Shown: positions 1-6,266 of the stretch, piece by piece
Position numbering within the stretch: the stretch's first letter is position 1
Layout: the number at the start of each line of letters is the position of its first letter
Assembly (NCBI GenBank): GCA_017615235.1
Contig: JAGAAM010000163.1
Coordinates: 1-6,522, forward strand
DNA length: 6,522 nucleotides
Origin: Clostridia bacterium
GTDB taxonomy: Bacteria; Bacillota_A; Clostridia; Oscillospirales; CAG-382
Direction of reading: 5' to 3'
Made by a program: the position numbers and the translations under genes
Notes under the pieces: generated by a model
Told to the model about the DNA's origin: nothing
What the model saw: only the letters and a program-made list of their open reading frames with translations
Databases searched by the model: none

Positions 1-234
1 GATTACGTCCTTTCCGACTCGAACGGGAATGAGATCGTCGCCTTTACCCTCCCGGCTTCCTATTCCTCCTGCTGGATATCTTCCGACAGGTTCGAACTCG
101 GCGGCGGGTACAAACTGACGAATTCCGGCACGGAGGTGCTGAGCTGGACTCAAAGCTCTGCTACCGTAGGCTCATCGGGTAACAGCAACCCCGGCGGAGG
201 ACGTCCCGGCGGCGGAGGCCCCGGAGGAAGATAA
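1..234 (+). CDS. C-terminal fragment of a carbohydrate-binding (Cthe_2159-like) surface protein
   Basis: This is the last 77 codons of a gene that begins before the window, read in frame 1 and ending in TAA at 232-234. The visible part starts DYVLSDSNGNEIVAF, followed by a beta-rich segment (ISSDRFELGGGYKLTNSG, about residues 27-43). It ends in a low-complexity Gly/Pro/Arg tail (residues 64-77). A 'SNGN-IV-F ... Y ... ISS ... G--Y-LT' pattern followed by a glycine-rich tail is what I recall of the C-terminus of Cthe_2159-type carbohydrate-binding domain proteins, which are secreted beta-solenoid polysaccharide binders common in Clostridia. The catalytic or binding core and any signal peptide lie outside the window, so the family call rests on the tail only. 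The gene is convergent with the pot operon and shares its terminator. Confidence 0.6.
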   Translation, partial: DYVLSDSNGNEIVAFTLPASYSSCWISSDRFELGGGYKLTNSGTEVLSWTQSSATVGSSGNSNPGGGRPGGGGPGGR

Positions 235-251
235 GTATTAACCGTAAAGAA

Positions 252-279
252 AAAACCGGCTGAGCGATCAGCCGGTTTT
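252..279. terminator. Bidirectional rho-independent terminator
   Basis: A perfect 12-bp inverted repeat (arms 252-263 and 268-279, core ACCGGCTGA / TCAGCCGGT) closes a four-base loop, GCGA on the plus strand. It starts 17 bases after the plus-strand stop codon and 13 bases after the stop of the minus-strand lipoprotein gene, so it serves both converging units. Read on the minus strand, the stem ends in TTTTTT followed by C and TTT, a strong U-tract. Read on the plus strand the tail is TTTTGTTCGTT, which is weaker. It therefore probably ends the pot operon more efficiently than the left-hand gene. Confidence 0.9.
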
Positions 280-292
280 GTTCGTTAATTGA

Positions 293-631
293 TTATGTTC
301 TTGTAAGGACCACGTATTTGCCGTTGACGAGTTTGCCGTCGGTGTATTCGAAGGTCAGAATCGTAGACGTGCTGCCTTTTTCATAGCAGTTCAATTTCAT
401 TCCGTCGATCTCCCACGAGCCGGATTCTACGCTGTAAAGCGTTTCGCCCTCGTAACTGTAAATGACGTAGGTGCCGTCCTCTTTGACGGTAAGTTTTTTC
501 GTGTACTGCTTTCCTTCGTATTCATATTCGCCGCTCCATTCGCCGATAAGGTTCGGCGTACAGGAAACGAGCAGAGTGCCGGCGAAGATCAGGACAAGCA
601 GCAGAGCGACGGTTTTAACGCAGGTCTTCAT
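293..631 (-). CDS. Small lipoprotein of unknown function, last gene of the pot operon
   Basis: A 112-residue protein with a lipoprotein signal peptide: a short basic start (MKTCVK), a hydrophobic stretch at about residues 8-22, and a lipobox LVSC with the lipidated cysteine at position 24. The mature part (about 89 residues) begins with a GEWSGEYEYEG segment and alternates short polar and aromatic strands (LTVKEDGTYVIYSYEG, SGSWEIDG, LTFEYTDGKL). This suggests a small all-beta lipocalin-like or NlpE-like fold anchored outside the membrane. No catalytic motif is visible and I do not recognise a family. The ATG lies only 3 bases after the potD stop (TAA CGT ATG), and no Shine-Dalgarno sequence precedes it, so translation probably depends on ribosomes finishing potD. 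The position suggests an accessory role at the cell surface near PotD, but that is a guess from context. Confidence 0.8.
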   Translation of the reverse strand: MKTCVKTVALLLVLIFAGTLLVSCTPNLIGEWSGEYEYEGKQYTKKLTVKEDGTYVIYSYEGETLYSVESGSWEIDGMKLNCYEKGSTSTILTFEYTDGKLVNGKYVVLTRT

Positions 632-634
632 ACG

Positions 635-1693
635 TTATCTGGCGTTTTTGACTTCGGTCATCGCGTCGACTTCGGCGGTTATGATGTCGGCGTTGAAGGA
701 AAGGATGAGATAAAGGTTCTTCTTCATCGTTTCGGAAAGGACGATAAGCGGGTTTTCCGCAAGTTCTTTATCCATTTTCTCGACGGCGGCTTTGTTGAAG
801 CTGACGTACGGGAAATCCTTTGTAAGCATAGCGGAGATCTCCGGGCGGAGGAGGAAGTTGAGGAACAGTTCGGATTCTTCCTTGTGCTGAGTTCCTTTGA
901 GGATGACGAAGGTATCGACGGAAAGCGAGCAGGGCTTGTCTTCCAGTACGACTTCGAGGTTCTTGTTTTCAAGCATGGCCTGGACCGCGTTGCCGCCGTA
1001 CATATATGCTACCGCGGATTCGCCGCGAAGCATGGAATCGCGGACGTTCGGGGCGATATCGTAAGCTTTCACGTTGGGGTTGAGCTTGAGGAGCCATTCC
1101 TTCGCTTTGCCGACGTTTTCTGTCGTGACGTCGGTCTCGCTGAGTCCGCAGGCGGTAAGGGCGATGCTGATGTTGCCCTGGCTGTCGTCGGTCATAAGGA
1201 TCTGGTTTTTGAGATTTTCGTTGAGAAGGTCTTCATAGCTGTTGATCTCGACGCCGAGCGACGCGAGTTTTTCCTTATCGGCGACCCAGACGCAGACGGT
1301 GCCCATGTAGGGAACGGTGTATTTGCCTTCGGGATCGTAGGACATATTGCGATAAGCTTCGTCGATGTTCCCGAGGTTGGTCATCGCGTCCTTGTCAAGC
1401 TCTTCGATAAGATCGGCGGAGAGCATAGCTTCGATGTAGAAGTTGGTGGGAACGGCGATATCGTAGCCGCTGTTTCCGCCGGCAACGAGTTTCGCGAACA
1501 TTTCGTCGTTGGATTCAAACGTAGTGACTACGACTTCGATACCGTATTCCTCTTTGAACAGGTCAAGGACTTCCTGGGACATATAATCCGACCAGTTGTA
1601 GAGGTAGATCTTCTTGGTTTCGCTCTTGCTGCAGGCGGTAAGCGCGGCAAACGCAAACACAGCGACAAGCAGGATGCAGATTACTTTTTTCAT
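635..1693 (-). CDS. potD: Spermidine/putrescine-type ABC transporter substrate-binding lipoprotein (PotD family)
   Basis: Extracellular receptor that captures the ligand and delivers it to PotB/PotC. It is 352 residues long, the usual PotD size. It has a lipoprotein signal peptide (MKKVICILL...) with lipobox LTAC and lipidated Cys21, as expected in a Gram-positive cell. PotD landmarks are in order: YLYNWSDYM (31-38), TFESNDEMFAKL (58-69), YDIAVPTNFYIEAM (77-90), YTVPYMGTV (125-133), LMTDD (166-170), FLNFLLRPEI (277-286) and a final tail rich in charged residues. W34, Y37, D260 and Y296 match ligand-contact residues of E. coli PotD. Other pocket residues differ (see findings), so the exact ligand is uncertain. 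The ATG has a strong site (AAAGGAG) 6 bases upstream. The gene follows the amidohydrolase after a 45-base gap, the widest in the cluster. Confidence 0.93.
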   Translation of the reverse strand: MKKVICILLVAVFAFAALTACSKSETKKIYLYNWSDYMSQEVLDLFKEEYGIEVVVTTFESNDEMFAKLVAGGNSGYDIAVPTNFYIEAMLSADLIEELDKDAMTNLGNIDEAYRNMSYDPEGKYTVPYMGTVCVWVADKEKLASLGVEINSYEDLLNENLKNQILMTDDSQGNISIALTACGLSETDVTTENVGKAKEWLLKLNPNVKAYDIAPNVRDSMLRGESAVAYMYGGNAVQAMLENKNLEVVLEDKPCSLSVDTFVILKGTQHKEESELFLNFLLRPEISAMLTKDFPYVSFNKAAVEKMDKELAENPLIVLSETMKKNLYLILSFNADIITAEVDAMTEVKNAR

Positions 1694-1699
1694 TGTTTT

Positions 1700-1706
1700 C
1701 TCCTTT
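1700..1706 (-). promoter_or_regulatory. Strong ribosome binding site of potD
   Basis: On the minus strand AAAGGAG lies 6 bases before the potD ATG. It is the closest match to the Shine-Dalgarno consensus among the genes left of potA, which fits the need for many receptor molecules per transporter. Confidence 0.8.
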
Positions 1707-1707
1707 C

Positions 1708-1720
1708 GCGCCTTCGGCGC
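1708..1720 (-). other. Small GC hairpin just upstream of the potD ribosome binding site
   Basis: GCGCC GAA GGCGC on the minus strand forms a perfect 5-bp stem with a 3-base loop, one base before the AAAGGAG site. It lies in the 45-base, otherwise AT-rich spacer between the amidohydrolase stop and potD. No U-tract follows, so it is not a terminator. It could protect the 5' end of a processed potD message, as seen for binding-protein genes in other ABC operons, or it could be chance. Confidence 0.35.
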
Positions 1721-1738
1721 ATTGCGGTATTTATTATT

Positions 1739-3376
1739 TTATTTTTTATATCTTAATATTCCGGATATATAAGTTTCGTCCACGGATATATCGCATATCT
1801 CCTCCGGAGGGATCGCGAAAGGATCGCGGTCGAGCACGGCGAAATCGGCGTCCATACCGGGAACAAGTTTGCCTTTGCGTCCGTCGAGCCGAAGCTGTTT
1901 CGCTCCGCCCGCCGTAAGGGCGTCCAAAGCCTTGCAAAGCGCGATACGTTCGCCCGGGCACAGCGCGGGCGCGTTTTTATCCGCGGGATCGCGGCGGGTG
2001 ACCATAAGTCCGAGCGCCTGCATGGTGTTAGGCGGAGTGGTGACCGGGAAATCGCTTGCGACCGATACCGGAACGCCGGCTTGTACAAGCGAGCGCATCG
2101 GGTATTCTTTTGAAGCGCGCTCCTCGCCGAGGTACGGCAGTTCGAGTTCGTCGTAATATACTTTGCTGAAATAGTGCCAGTAAGGATTTGTGACGGCGTA
2201 AGCGCCGGTGTTTTTCATTCTTTCGATCTGATCGGGACGCACGATCTGAAGATGCGTGACGGCGCCGCGGAGATCCGCTTCCCCTTCGCCGTAAACGACG
2301 TTTGCCGCCGAAAAAGCGTCGAGCGCCATATCGAGCGCGGCGTCGCCGATAACGTGGATATGGACGTCAAGCCCGTTTTCGACGGAACGCAGGACGAGTT
2401 TGGTAAGCTCGTCGCCGCTCATCGTCGGGATCCCCCTGTCGCCGGTGGTATCGCAGTAATCCTGTGAAAGATACGCCGTGTGGCATTCGACAACGCCGTC
2501 AGCGAAAAATTTTGCTGTCGTAAGGCTTACGTTTTCACAGTCGGAAAGGCGGTCTTTTATCGATAAGATCTCGCCGAACGCGCGCTCCGCGTCGTCGTCC
2601 GCCTCGATGCTGTAACCGAGCCTTGCGGTGAGGTAAAGCCCGCCGCTTTTGTCAAGAAGGCGGTATCCTTCCGCCCTCGCGGAGTAATCGCGCAAGGGAT
2701 CGAACATCGGCTCGAAGACGTTCGTTACACCGTAGGAAAGCGCGATCTGCTGGTAATGGCCTATCGCGGCGGCGTACGCCGAGGGTTCCGTTGCCGGGAT
2801 GACCGGGTTGGCAAGCGCCATCGCCGATTCTTTCAGCCAGCCGGTGGGATTTCCGCCGCGATCGCGCACTATCTCGCCGTTGAGCGGCGAGACCGAATCC
2901 TTCGTGATACCTGCAAGCTCCATCGCTTTCGTGTTGAGCCACCTTGAATGGTGGTCGGAGGCGATCATCACCGCGGGGACATCGCGGCACACGGTATCGA
3001 GCATGCACGTTTTCGGTCCTTCCGGTCCGAAAACGCCGTTGTCGTAACCGCTGCCGATAACGGCTTTCACGCCGGGATGTGTTTTTATATATCCTTCGAT
3101 CTTTTCAAGATAAGCGGAAGGGTCTTCCTCGTGTCCGAGCGCGACGCCGAACAGTTCTTCGGTCGCGCCGGTGACGTGGGCGTGCCCTTCGGTGATGCCG
3201 GGGATCACAAGCCCTTCGCGGCGGATGACCTCCGTCCCTTCGGAGCGCAAAGCGAGTATTTCCTCTTCCCTGCCGACGGCGACGACTTTTCCGTCCGCGA
3301 TCGCCATCGCTTCCGCGGTCTTACCCGTCCCGTCGGAGAGATAGATCTTTCCGACAACGATTTTTTCGGCTTTCAA
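1739..3376 (-). CDS. YtcJ-like metal-dependent amidohydrolase (Amidohydro_3 family)
   Basis: A 545-residue cytoplasmic hydrolase with no signal peptide, full length for the YtcJ/Amidohydro_3 group, which cleaves amide or related C-N bonds with divalent metal. Order of landmarks: N-terminal beta-sandwich strand (KIYLSDG, AIADGKVVAVG, 26-35); the metal-binding HAH at 65-67 in PGITEGHAHVTG; SDHHSRWLNTKAMELAGI (140-157); K289 in AKFFADG, the likely carbamylated metal-bridging lysine; HIHVIGDAALD (339-349) and THLQIVRPDQIERM (374-387), supplying further histidines; SDFPV (441-445) with the catalytic Asp442; and the C-terminal KGKLVPGMDADFAVLD strand. All core residues are present, so it should be active; its substrate cannot be read from sequence. 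The start is TTG: an in-frame TAA sits directly before it, and the next in-frame ATG (codon 24) would cut the first conserved strand. Its position between potC and potD suggests it acts on the imported compound. Confidence 0.92.
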   Translation of the reverse strand: MKAEKIVVGKIYLSDGTGKTAEAMAIADGKVVAVGREEEILALRSEGTEVIRREGLVIPGITEGHAHVTGATEELFGVALGHEEDPSAYLEKIEGYIKTHPGVKAVIGSGYDNGVFGPEGPKTCMLDTVCRDVPAVMIASDHHSRWLNTKAMELAGITKDSVSPLNGEIVRDRGGNPTGWLKESAMALANPVIPATEPSAYAAAIGHYQQIALSYGVTNVFEPMFDPLRDYSARAEGYRLLDKSGGLYLTARLGYSIEADDDAERAFGEILSIKDRLSDCENVSLTTAKFFADGVVECHTAYLSQDYCDTTGDRGIPTMSGDELTKLVLRSVENGLDVHIHVIGDAALDMALDAFSAANVVYGEGEADLRGAVTHLQIVRPDQIERMKNTGAYAVTNPYWHYFSKVYYDELELPYLGEERASKEYPMRSLVQAGVPVSVASDFPVTTPPNTMQALGLMVTRRDPADKNAPALCPGERIALCKALDALTAGGAKQLRLDGRKGKLVPGMDADFAVLDRDPFAIPPEEICDISVDETYISGILRYKK

Positions 3377-3385
3377 TTATCGGTA

Positions 3386-3391
3386 TCCTTT
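3386..3391 (-). promoter_or_regulatory. Ribosome binding site for the TTG start of the amidohydrolase
   Basis: AAAGGA on the minus strand, 9 bases before the TTG at 3376-3374, overlapping the last base of the potC stop codon (TGAAAGGA). With the in-frame TAA immediately before the TTG, it fixes the start and couples the gene to potC. Confidence 0.7.
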
Positions 3392-4200
3392 CAATCGGGG
3401 TGCTTTTTGCGCCAGATCCGTTTAATTATATAATAAGCGACGACGATCAGTACCACTGCGACCATAAGCATCGTGGAGATCGCGTATATATCCGTCGTGG
3501 TCTTCGACCTTGCCCTGGCGTAAATGTTCACCGGGAAGGTATCCTGACCGGCGGCGGTAAGGAAGCTGCTTATGATAACGTCGTCGATGGAAAGCGAGAT
3601 CGACATCAGCGCACCTGCGCCGATACCGGGAGCGAGCATCGGCAGAGTGACGCGCCAGAGGGTGCGCCACCGGTTCGCGCCCAGGTCCATCGCCGCTTCC
3701 TCCACGGATCTGTCGAAATCCGCGATACGCGCGCGAAGCGTGATGATGACGAACGGGATACAGAAGGTGACGTGCGCGAACAGCATCGAAATGAACCCCA
3801 TGGGTACGCCCATTTTCGAAAAAGCGGTCAGCGACGCGATACCTATGACGAGTTCCGGTATAACGAGCGGGATATAAAGCAATGCGTTGATATACTTTTT
3901 CAGCCTGAATTCATATCGGTACATCCCGATAGTCGCAAGCGTGCCGATAACGACCGAGACCGCCATGGCGCACAAAGCGAGTATCACCGAAGTCCACATG
4001 CTTTCAAGCAGAGGGCCTCCCGAAAGCGCTTTTCCGTAATAATCAAAGGTGAAGCCGACGAATTTCATGTTGTCGGGGTTCTTGTTGAAGGAATAGAGGA
4101 CAACGGAAAAGATCGGGAGATAGATAAACAAATATACGAGTACGATAAAAACGTACTGATAGAAGCGGAGTCCGCTTTTAGATCTGCGTGCAGTTTTCAT
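3391..4200 (-). CDS. potC: Spermidine/putrescine-type ABC transporter permease PotC
   Basis: Inner half-channel of the importer, partner of PotB. Using the ATG at 4200 it has 269 residues. A basic N-terminus is followed by a first membrane segment (about 14-37, YQYVFIVLVYLFIYLPIF), then segments near 67-92, 105-127, 134-156, 193-217 and 243-262. PotC hallmarks are PLVIPELVIGIASL (111-124), the cytoplasmic EAA loop EAAMDLGA (168-175) continuing to LPMLAPGIGAG, which docks on PotA, and SLSIDDVIISSF (203-214). A GTG at 4212 overlaps the potB stop by 4 bases (GTGA) and would add four residues, but it has no ribosome binding site. The ATG has GAGG 6 bases upstream, so I prefer it. The gap to the potB stop is 8 bases. 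Confidence 0.93.
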   Translation of the reverse strand: MKTARRSKSGLRFYQYVFIVLVYLFIYLPIFSVVLYSFNKNPDNMKFVGFTFDYYGKALSGGPLLESMWTSVILALCAMAVSVVIGTLATIGMYRYEFRLKKYINALLYIPLVIPELVIGIASLTAFSKMGVPMGFISMLFAHVTFCIPFVIITLRARIADFDRSVEEAAMDLGANRWRTLWRVTLPMLAPGIGAGALMSISLSIDDVIISSFLTAAGQDTFPVNIYARARSKTTTDIYAISTMLMVAVVLIVVAYYIIKRIWRKKHPD

Positions 4201-4206
4201 ATCCCA

Positions 4207-4210
4207 CCTC
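4207..4210 (-). promoter_or_regulatory. Ribosome binding site that decides the potC start
   Basis: Minus-strand GAGG overlaps the potB stop codon (TGAGG) and lies 6 bases before the ATG at 4200. It favours that ATG over the overlapping GTG at 4212, which has no comparable site. Confidence 0.55.
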
Positions 4211-5084
4211 ACGCAAGATCGTCGAGCGAGCCGACTTTTGAATACATTTTAAGAACGATAAGGGTGAAGATTATAAGTATCACCGCGAAAGCCGCTCCGA
4301 GCGGCCAGTTCCTCGCCGTGCCGAAGGCGTCGCGTATCCTGTCGCCGAGCAATACGCTCTGTCCGCCCATTATCTCTTTTACGAAATAGGCGCCGAGGCT
4401 CGGGATGAATACCTGGATCGTACCGGCGAATATCCCGGGGAGGGTCTGGGGAAGTATCACGCGGCGGAAGGTACTTATGCGCTTCGCGCCCAGGTCCATA
4501 GAAGCTTCGATGAGCGAATGGTCGAGCTTTGAAATACTCGTCTGCAGAGGAAGCACCATAAACGGGAAGAAGCAGTAGACCATACCGAGCAGCACGGAAC
4601 CGTCGGTATAATGGAGCTGCAAAGGCTCCGTTATTATACCGAGGTCAGTAAGCACGGTATTCAGTACGCCGGTCTCGCGGATTATATTGACCCAGCCGTT
4701 AAGCCTCAAAAGCGCGCTTACCCAGAACGGGAGTATCAGCAAAAGCTGCATGATACCGCGGACGTTGCGGGGCAGTTTGCAGAGGAACCACGCGAAAGGA
4801 TACCCCACGACGAGGCATATGGCGCAGGTCTCGAATGCCATGAGCAGCGACTGCAGGGTGCTTTGAAGGTTCAGGCTGTTGGTGAATATGCTTATGTAGT
4901 TTTCGAAAATATTGCCGCTGAAATCGATGTCCTTTACGCCTACGCCGCCGATACCTCTTTGACAGAAGCTTATATAGACGACGTATACCAAAGGAATAAG
5001 CAGAAACAGCAGCAGCCACATCGCGGTCGGTCCCACCATAAGCAGGAGCTCGCCGCGATTGCGGGAGGTCTTTTGCTTTTTCAT
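4209..5084 (-). CDS. potB: Spermidine/putrescine-type ABC transporter permease PotB
   Basis: Membrane permease forming the channel with PotC; 291 residues, typical for PotB. After a short basic N-terminus (MKKQKTSRNR) the first membrane segment is about residues 12-40, with others near 76-102, 109-127, 163-183, 213-236 and 262-281. Family marks: LPFWVSALLRLNGWVNII (118-135, matching the FW--LIR--AW motif of PotB), YCFFPFMVLPL (170-180), and the EAA loop EASMDLGAKRISTFRRVILP (193-212), which contacts the ATPase, followed by LPGI. The ATG lies 15 bases after the potA stop. Only a weak site (GGTGG at 5094-5098, 9 bases away) precedes it, so translation is probably coupled to potA. Nothing appears missing. 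Confidence 0.94.
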   Translation of the reverse strand: MKKQKTSRNRGELLLMVGPTAMWLLLFLLIPLVYVVYISFCQRGIGGVGVKDIDFSGNIFENYISIFTNSLNLQSTLQSLLMAFETCAICLVVGYPFAWFLCKLPRNVRGIMQLLLILPFWVSALLRLNGWVNIIRETGVLNTVLTDLGIITEPLQLHYTDGSVLLGMVYCFFPFMVLPLQTSISKLDHSLIEASMDLGAKRISTFRRVILPQTLPGIFAGTIQVFIPSLGAYFVKEIMGGQSVLLGDRIRDAFGTARNWPLGAAFAVILIIFTLIVLKMYSKVGSLDDLA

Positions 5085-5099
5085 TTCACAAAACCACCG

Positions 5100-6218
5100 T
5101 CAGTTCTTTAGCACGGCGTCTTCGATGGCGTCGTACATTCTGTCTTCTTTGGTGTGCATAACGACTGCTTTTTCGGGATTCCAGCAGATATTGACGAGCG
5201 CGCCGATCTCCGGCGTTTTCGCCGTCGGATGGATGTTGATGCGGGTTATGTTGCCGTTGGGGAGTTCAACGACGGTCTTTATGGTCGAGCCGACGTAGAT
5301 ATTATCGGCGACGAAGCCTTTAAGGGTAAAGCCTTCGACGGGTCTTTCGGCGATATATACGTTTTCGGGACGGACGCAGAGATATACTATCTCGTCGGTC
5401 TTGAACCCGCTTCCCGCCGCTTTGACGTGGCCGTTTTCCATCATGAGCGTAAGCATGCCGTTTTCTTCGCTTACCACGCTGGATTCGAAGATGTTCGATT
5501 CGCCGATGAAGTCCGCGACGAATTTTGTCGCCGGGCGTTCATATATCTCCTGCGGGGTGCCGATCTGCTCGTATCTGCCGTCTTTCATGACGACGATCCT
5601 GTCGCTCATGGTAAGGGCTTCTTCCTGGTCGTGAGTAACGTAGATGAACGTTATGCCGAGGTTTTTCTGCAAAGCCTTGAGCTCGAGCTGCATCTGTTTG
5701 CGAAGCTTGAGGTCGAGAGCGCCCAAAGGTTCGTCGAGCAGCAAAACTTTCGGGCTGTTGGCGAGCGCCCTTGCGATGGCGACGCGCTGTTTCTGACCGC
5801 CGGAAAGCTGGGATGGCTTGCGCTTTTCCATCTTTCCGAGCTGGACCAGCTGGAGCATCGCGGTGACGCGTTCCTTGATCTCCGCCTTTTTCATACGCTT
5901 TTCGACAAGTCCGAAAGCGACGTTGTTATAAACGTTCATATGCGGGAAGAGCGCATAGCTCTGGAACACCGTGTTCACGTTGCGCTCGTAGGGACGAAGG
6001 TCTGTAACGTCCTTCCCTTCCAAAAACACTTTGCCGGAGGTGGGAGTTTCGAACCCCGCGATTATGCGCAGAGTGGTGGTCTTGCCGCAGCCGGACGGCC
6101 CCAACAGCGTGAGAAATTCACCTTCGTAGACCGAAAGGTTGGTCGGGCGAAGGATCTGGGTGCCGTCGAAGGTCTTCGAAACGCCTTCGAGCCTTATTAT
6201 TTCTTTTTTATCCTCCAA
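5100..6218 (-). CDS. potA: Spermidine/putrescine-type ABC transporter ATP-binding protein PotA
   Basis: ATPase that powers import through PotB/PotC on the cytoplasmic face of the membrane. It has 372 residues, the usual PotA length. The nucleotide-binding domain is complete: Walker A GPSGCGKT (40-47), Q-loop Q86 in VFQSYALFPHMNV, signature LSGGQ (138-142), Walker B VLLLDEP (158-164, catalytic Glu163), D-loop GALD (166-169) and switch His196 in YVTHDQEEA. The C-terminal part (about 240-355) holds a TOBE-type regulatory domain (CVRPENV at 281-287, FVADNIYVGSTIKTVVEL). The start is TTG at 6218-6216: no ATG or GTG gives the conserved beginning IIRLEGVSKTFDG, and GGAGG lies 8 bases upstream. The gene follows the P-II gene after 33 bases with no terminator between them, suggesting co-transcription. 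Confidence 0.95.
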   Translation of the reverse strand: MEDKKEIIRLEGVSKTFDGTQILRPTNLSVYEGEFLTLLGPSGCGKTTTLRIIAGFETPTSGKVFLEGKDVTDLRPYERNVNTVFQSYALFPHMNVYNNVAFGLVEKRMKKAEIKERVTAMLQLVQLGKMEKRKPSQLSGGQKQRVAIARALANSPKVLLLDEPLGALDLKLRKQMQLELKALQKNLGITFIYVTHDQEEALTMSDRIVVMKDGRYEQIGTPQEIYERPATKFVADFIGESNIFESSVVSEENGMLTLMMENGHVKAAGSGFKTDEIVYLCVRPENVYIAERPVEGFTLKGFVADNIYVGSTIKTVVELPNGNITRINIHPTAKTPEIGALVNICWNPEKAVVMHTKEDRMYDAIEDAVLKN

Positions 6219-6226
6219 GGGTCTCC

Positions 6227-6231
6227 CCTCC
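6227..6231 (-). promoter_or_regulatory. Strong ribosome binding site for the TTG start of potA
   Basis: Minus-strand GGAGG, inside AAGGGAGGGGAG, is 8 bases before the TTG. The near-perfect site supports the unusual start and may offset its weaker initiation. Confidence 0.75.
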
Positions 6232-6232
6232 C

Positions 6233-6266
6233 TTACAGTGCGTTTTTCCTTTTACAGTACGTTCTT
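6233..6266 (-). repeat. Imperfect tandem repeat at the 3' end of the P-II gene
   Basis: On the minus strand AAGAACGTACTGTAA (6266-6252), the last codons and stop of the P-II gene, is repeated as AAAAACGCACTGTAA (6247-6233), with 13 of 15 bases identical and a period of 19. The second copy lies in the spacer before potA and would read Lys-Asn-Ala-Leu-stop in its own frame. It looks like a small local duplication of the gene end rather than a regulatory site. Confidence 0.5.

Noticed and set aside
884..1756. Long plus-strand open frame (290 codons) opposite potD
   Set aside because: It lies wholly antisense to a well-supported potD, starts at GTG, shows no recognisable domain, and arises from the codon bias of the real gene.
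1721..1790. Possible promoter for potD in the AT-rich sequence (TATAAA-like) at the amidohydrolase end
   Set aside because: A -10-like hexamer is expected by chance in such AT-rich sequence, and no convincing -35 element is placed correctly.
2652..3008. Minus-strand open frame (118 codons) inside the amidohydrolase gene
   Set aside because: It is an alternative frame within a gene whose conserved motifs run unbroken through this region, and it has no domain of its own.
4201..4212. GTG start for potC giving a 4-base overlap with potB
   Set aside because: No ribosome binding site precedes the GTG, whereas GAGG is correctly spaced for the ATG at 4200. It remains possible through coupling and would add only four residues.
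3400..4389. Long plus-strand open frame (329 codons) opposite potC and the end of potB
   Set aside because: Its translation is rich in Asp, Arg and His without any domain pattern, while the minus strand encodes a complete permease with EAA loops.
6219..6251. Possible terminator or promoter between the P-II gene and potA
   Set aside because: The 33 bases contain no inverted repeat with a U-tract and no room for a full promoter; a direct repeat and a ribosome binding site account for the spacer.
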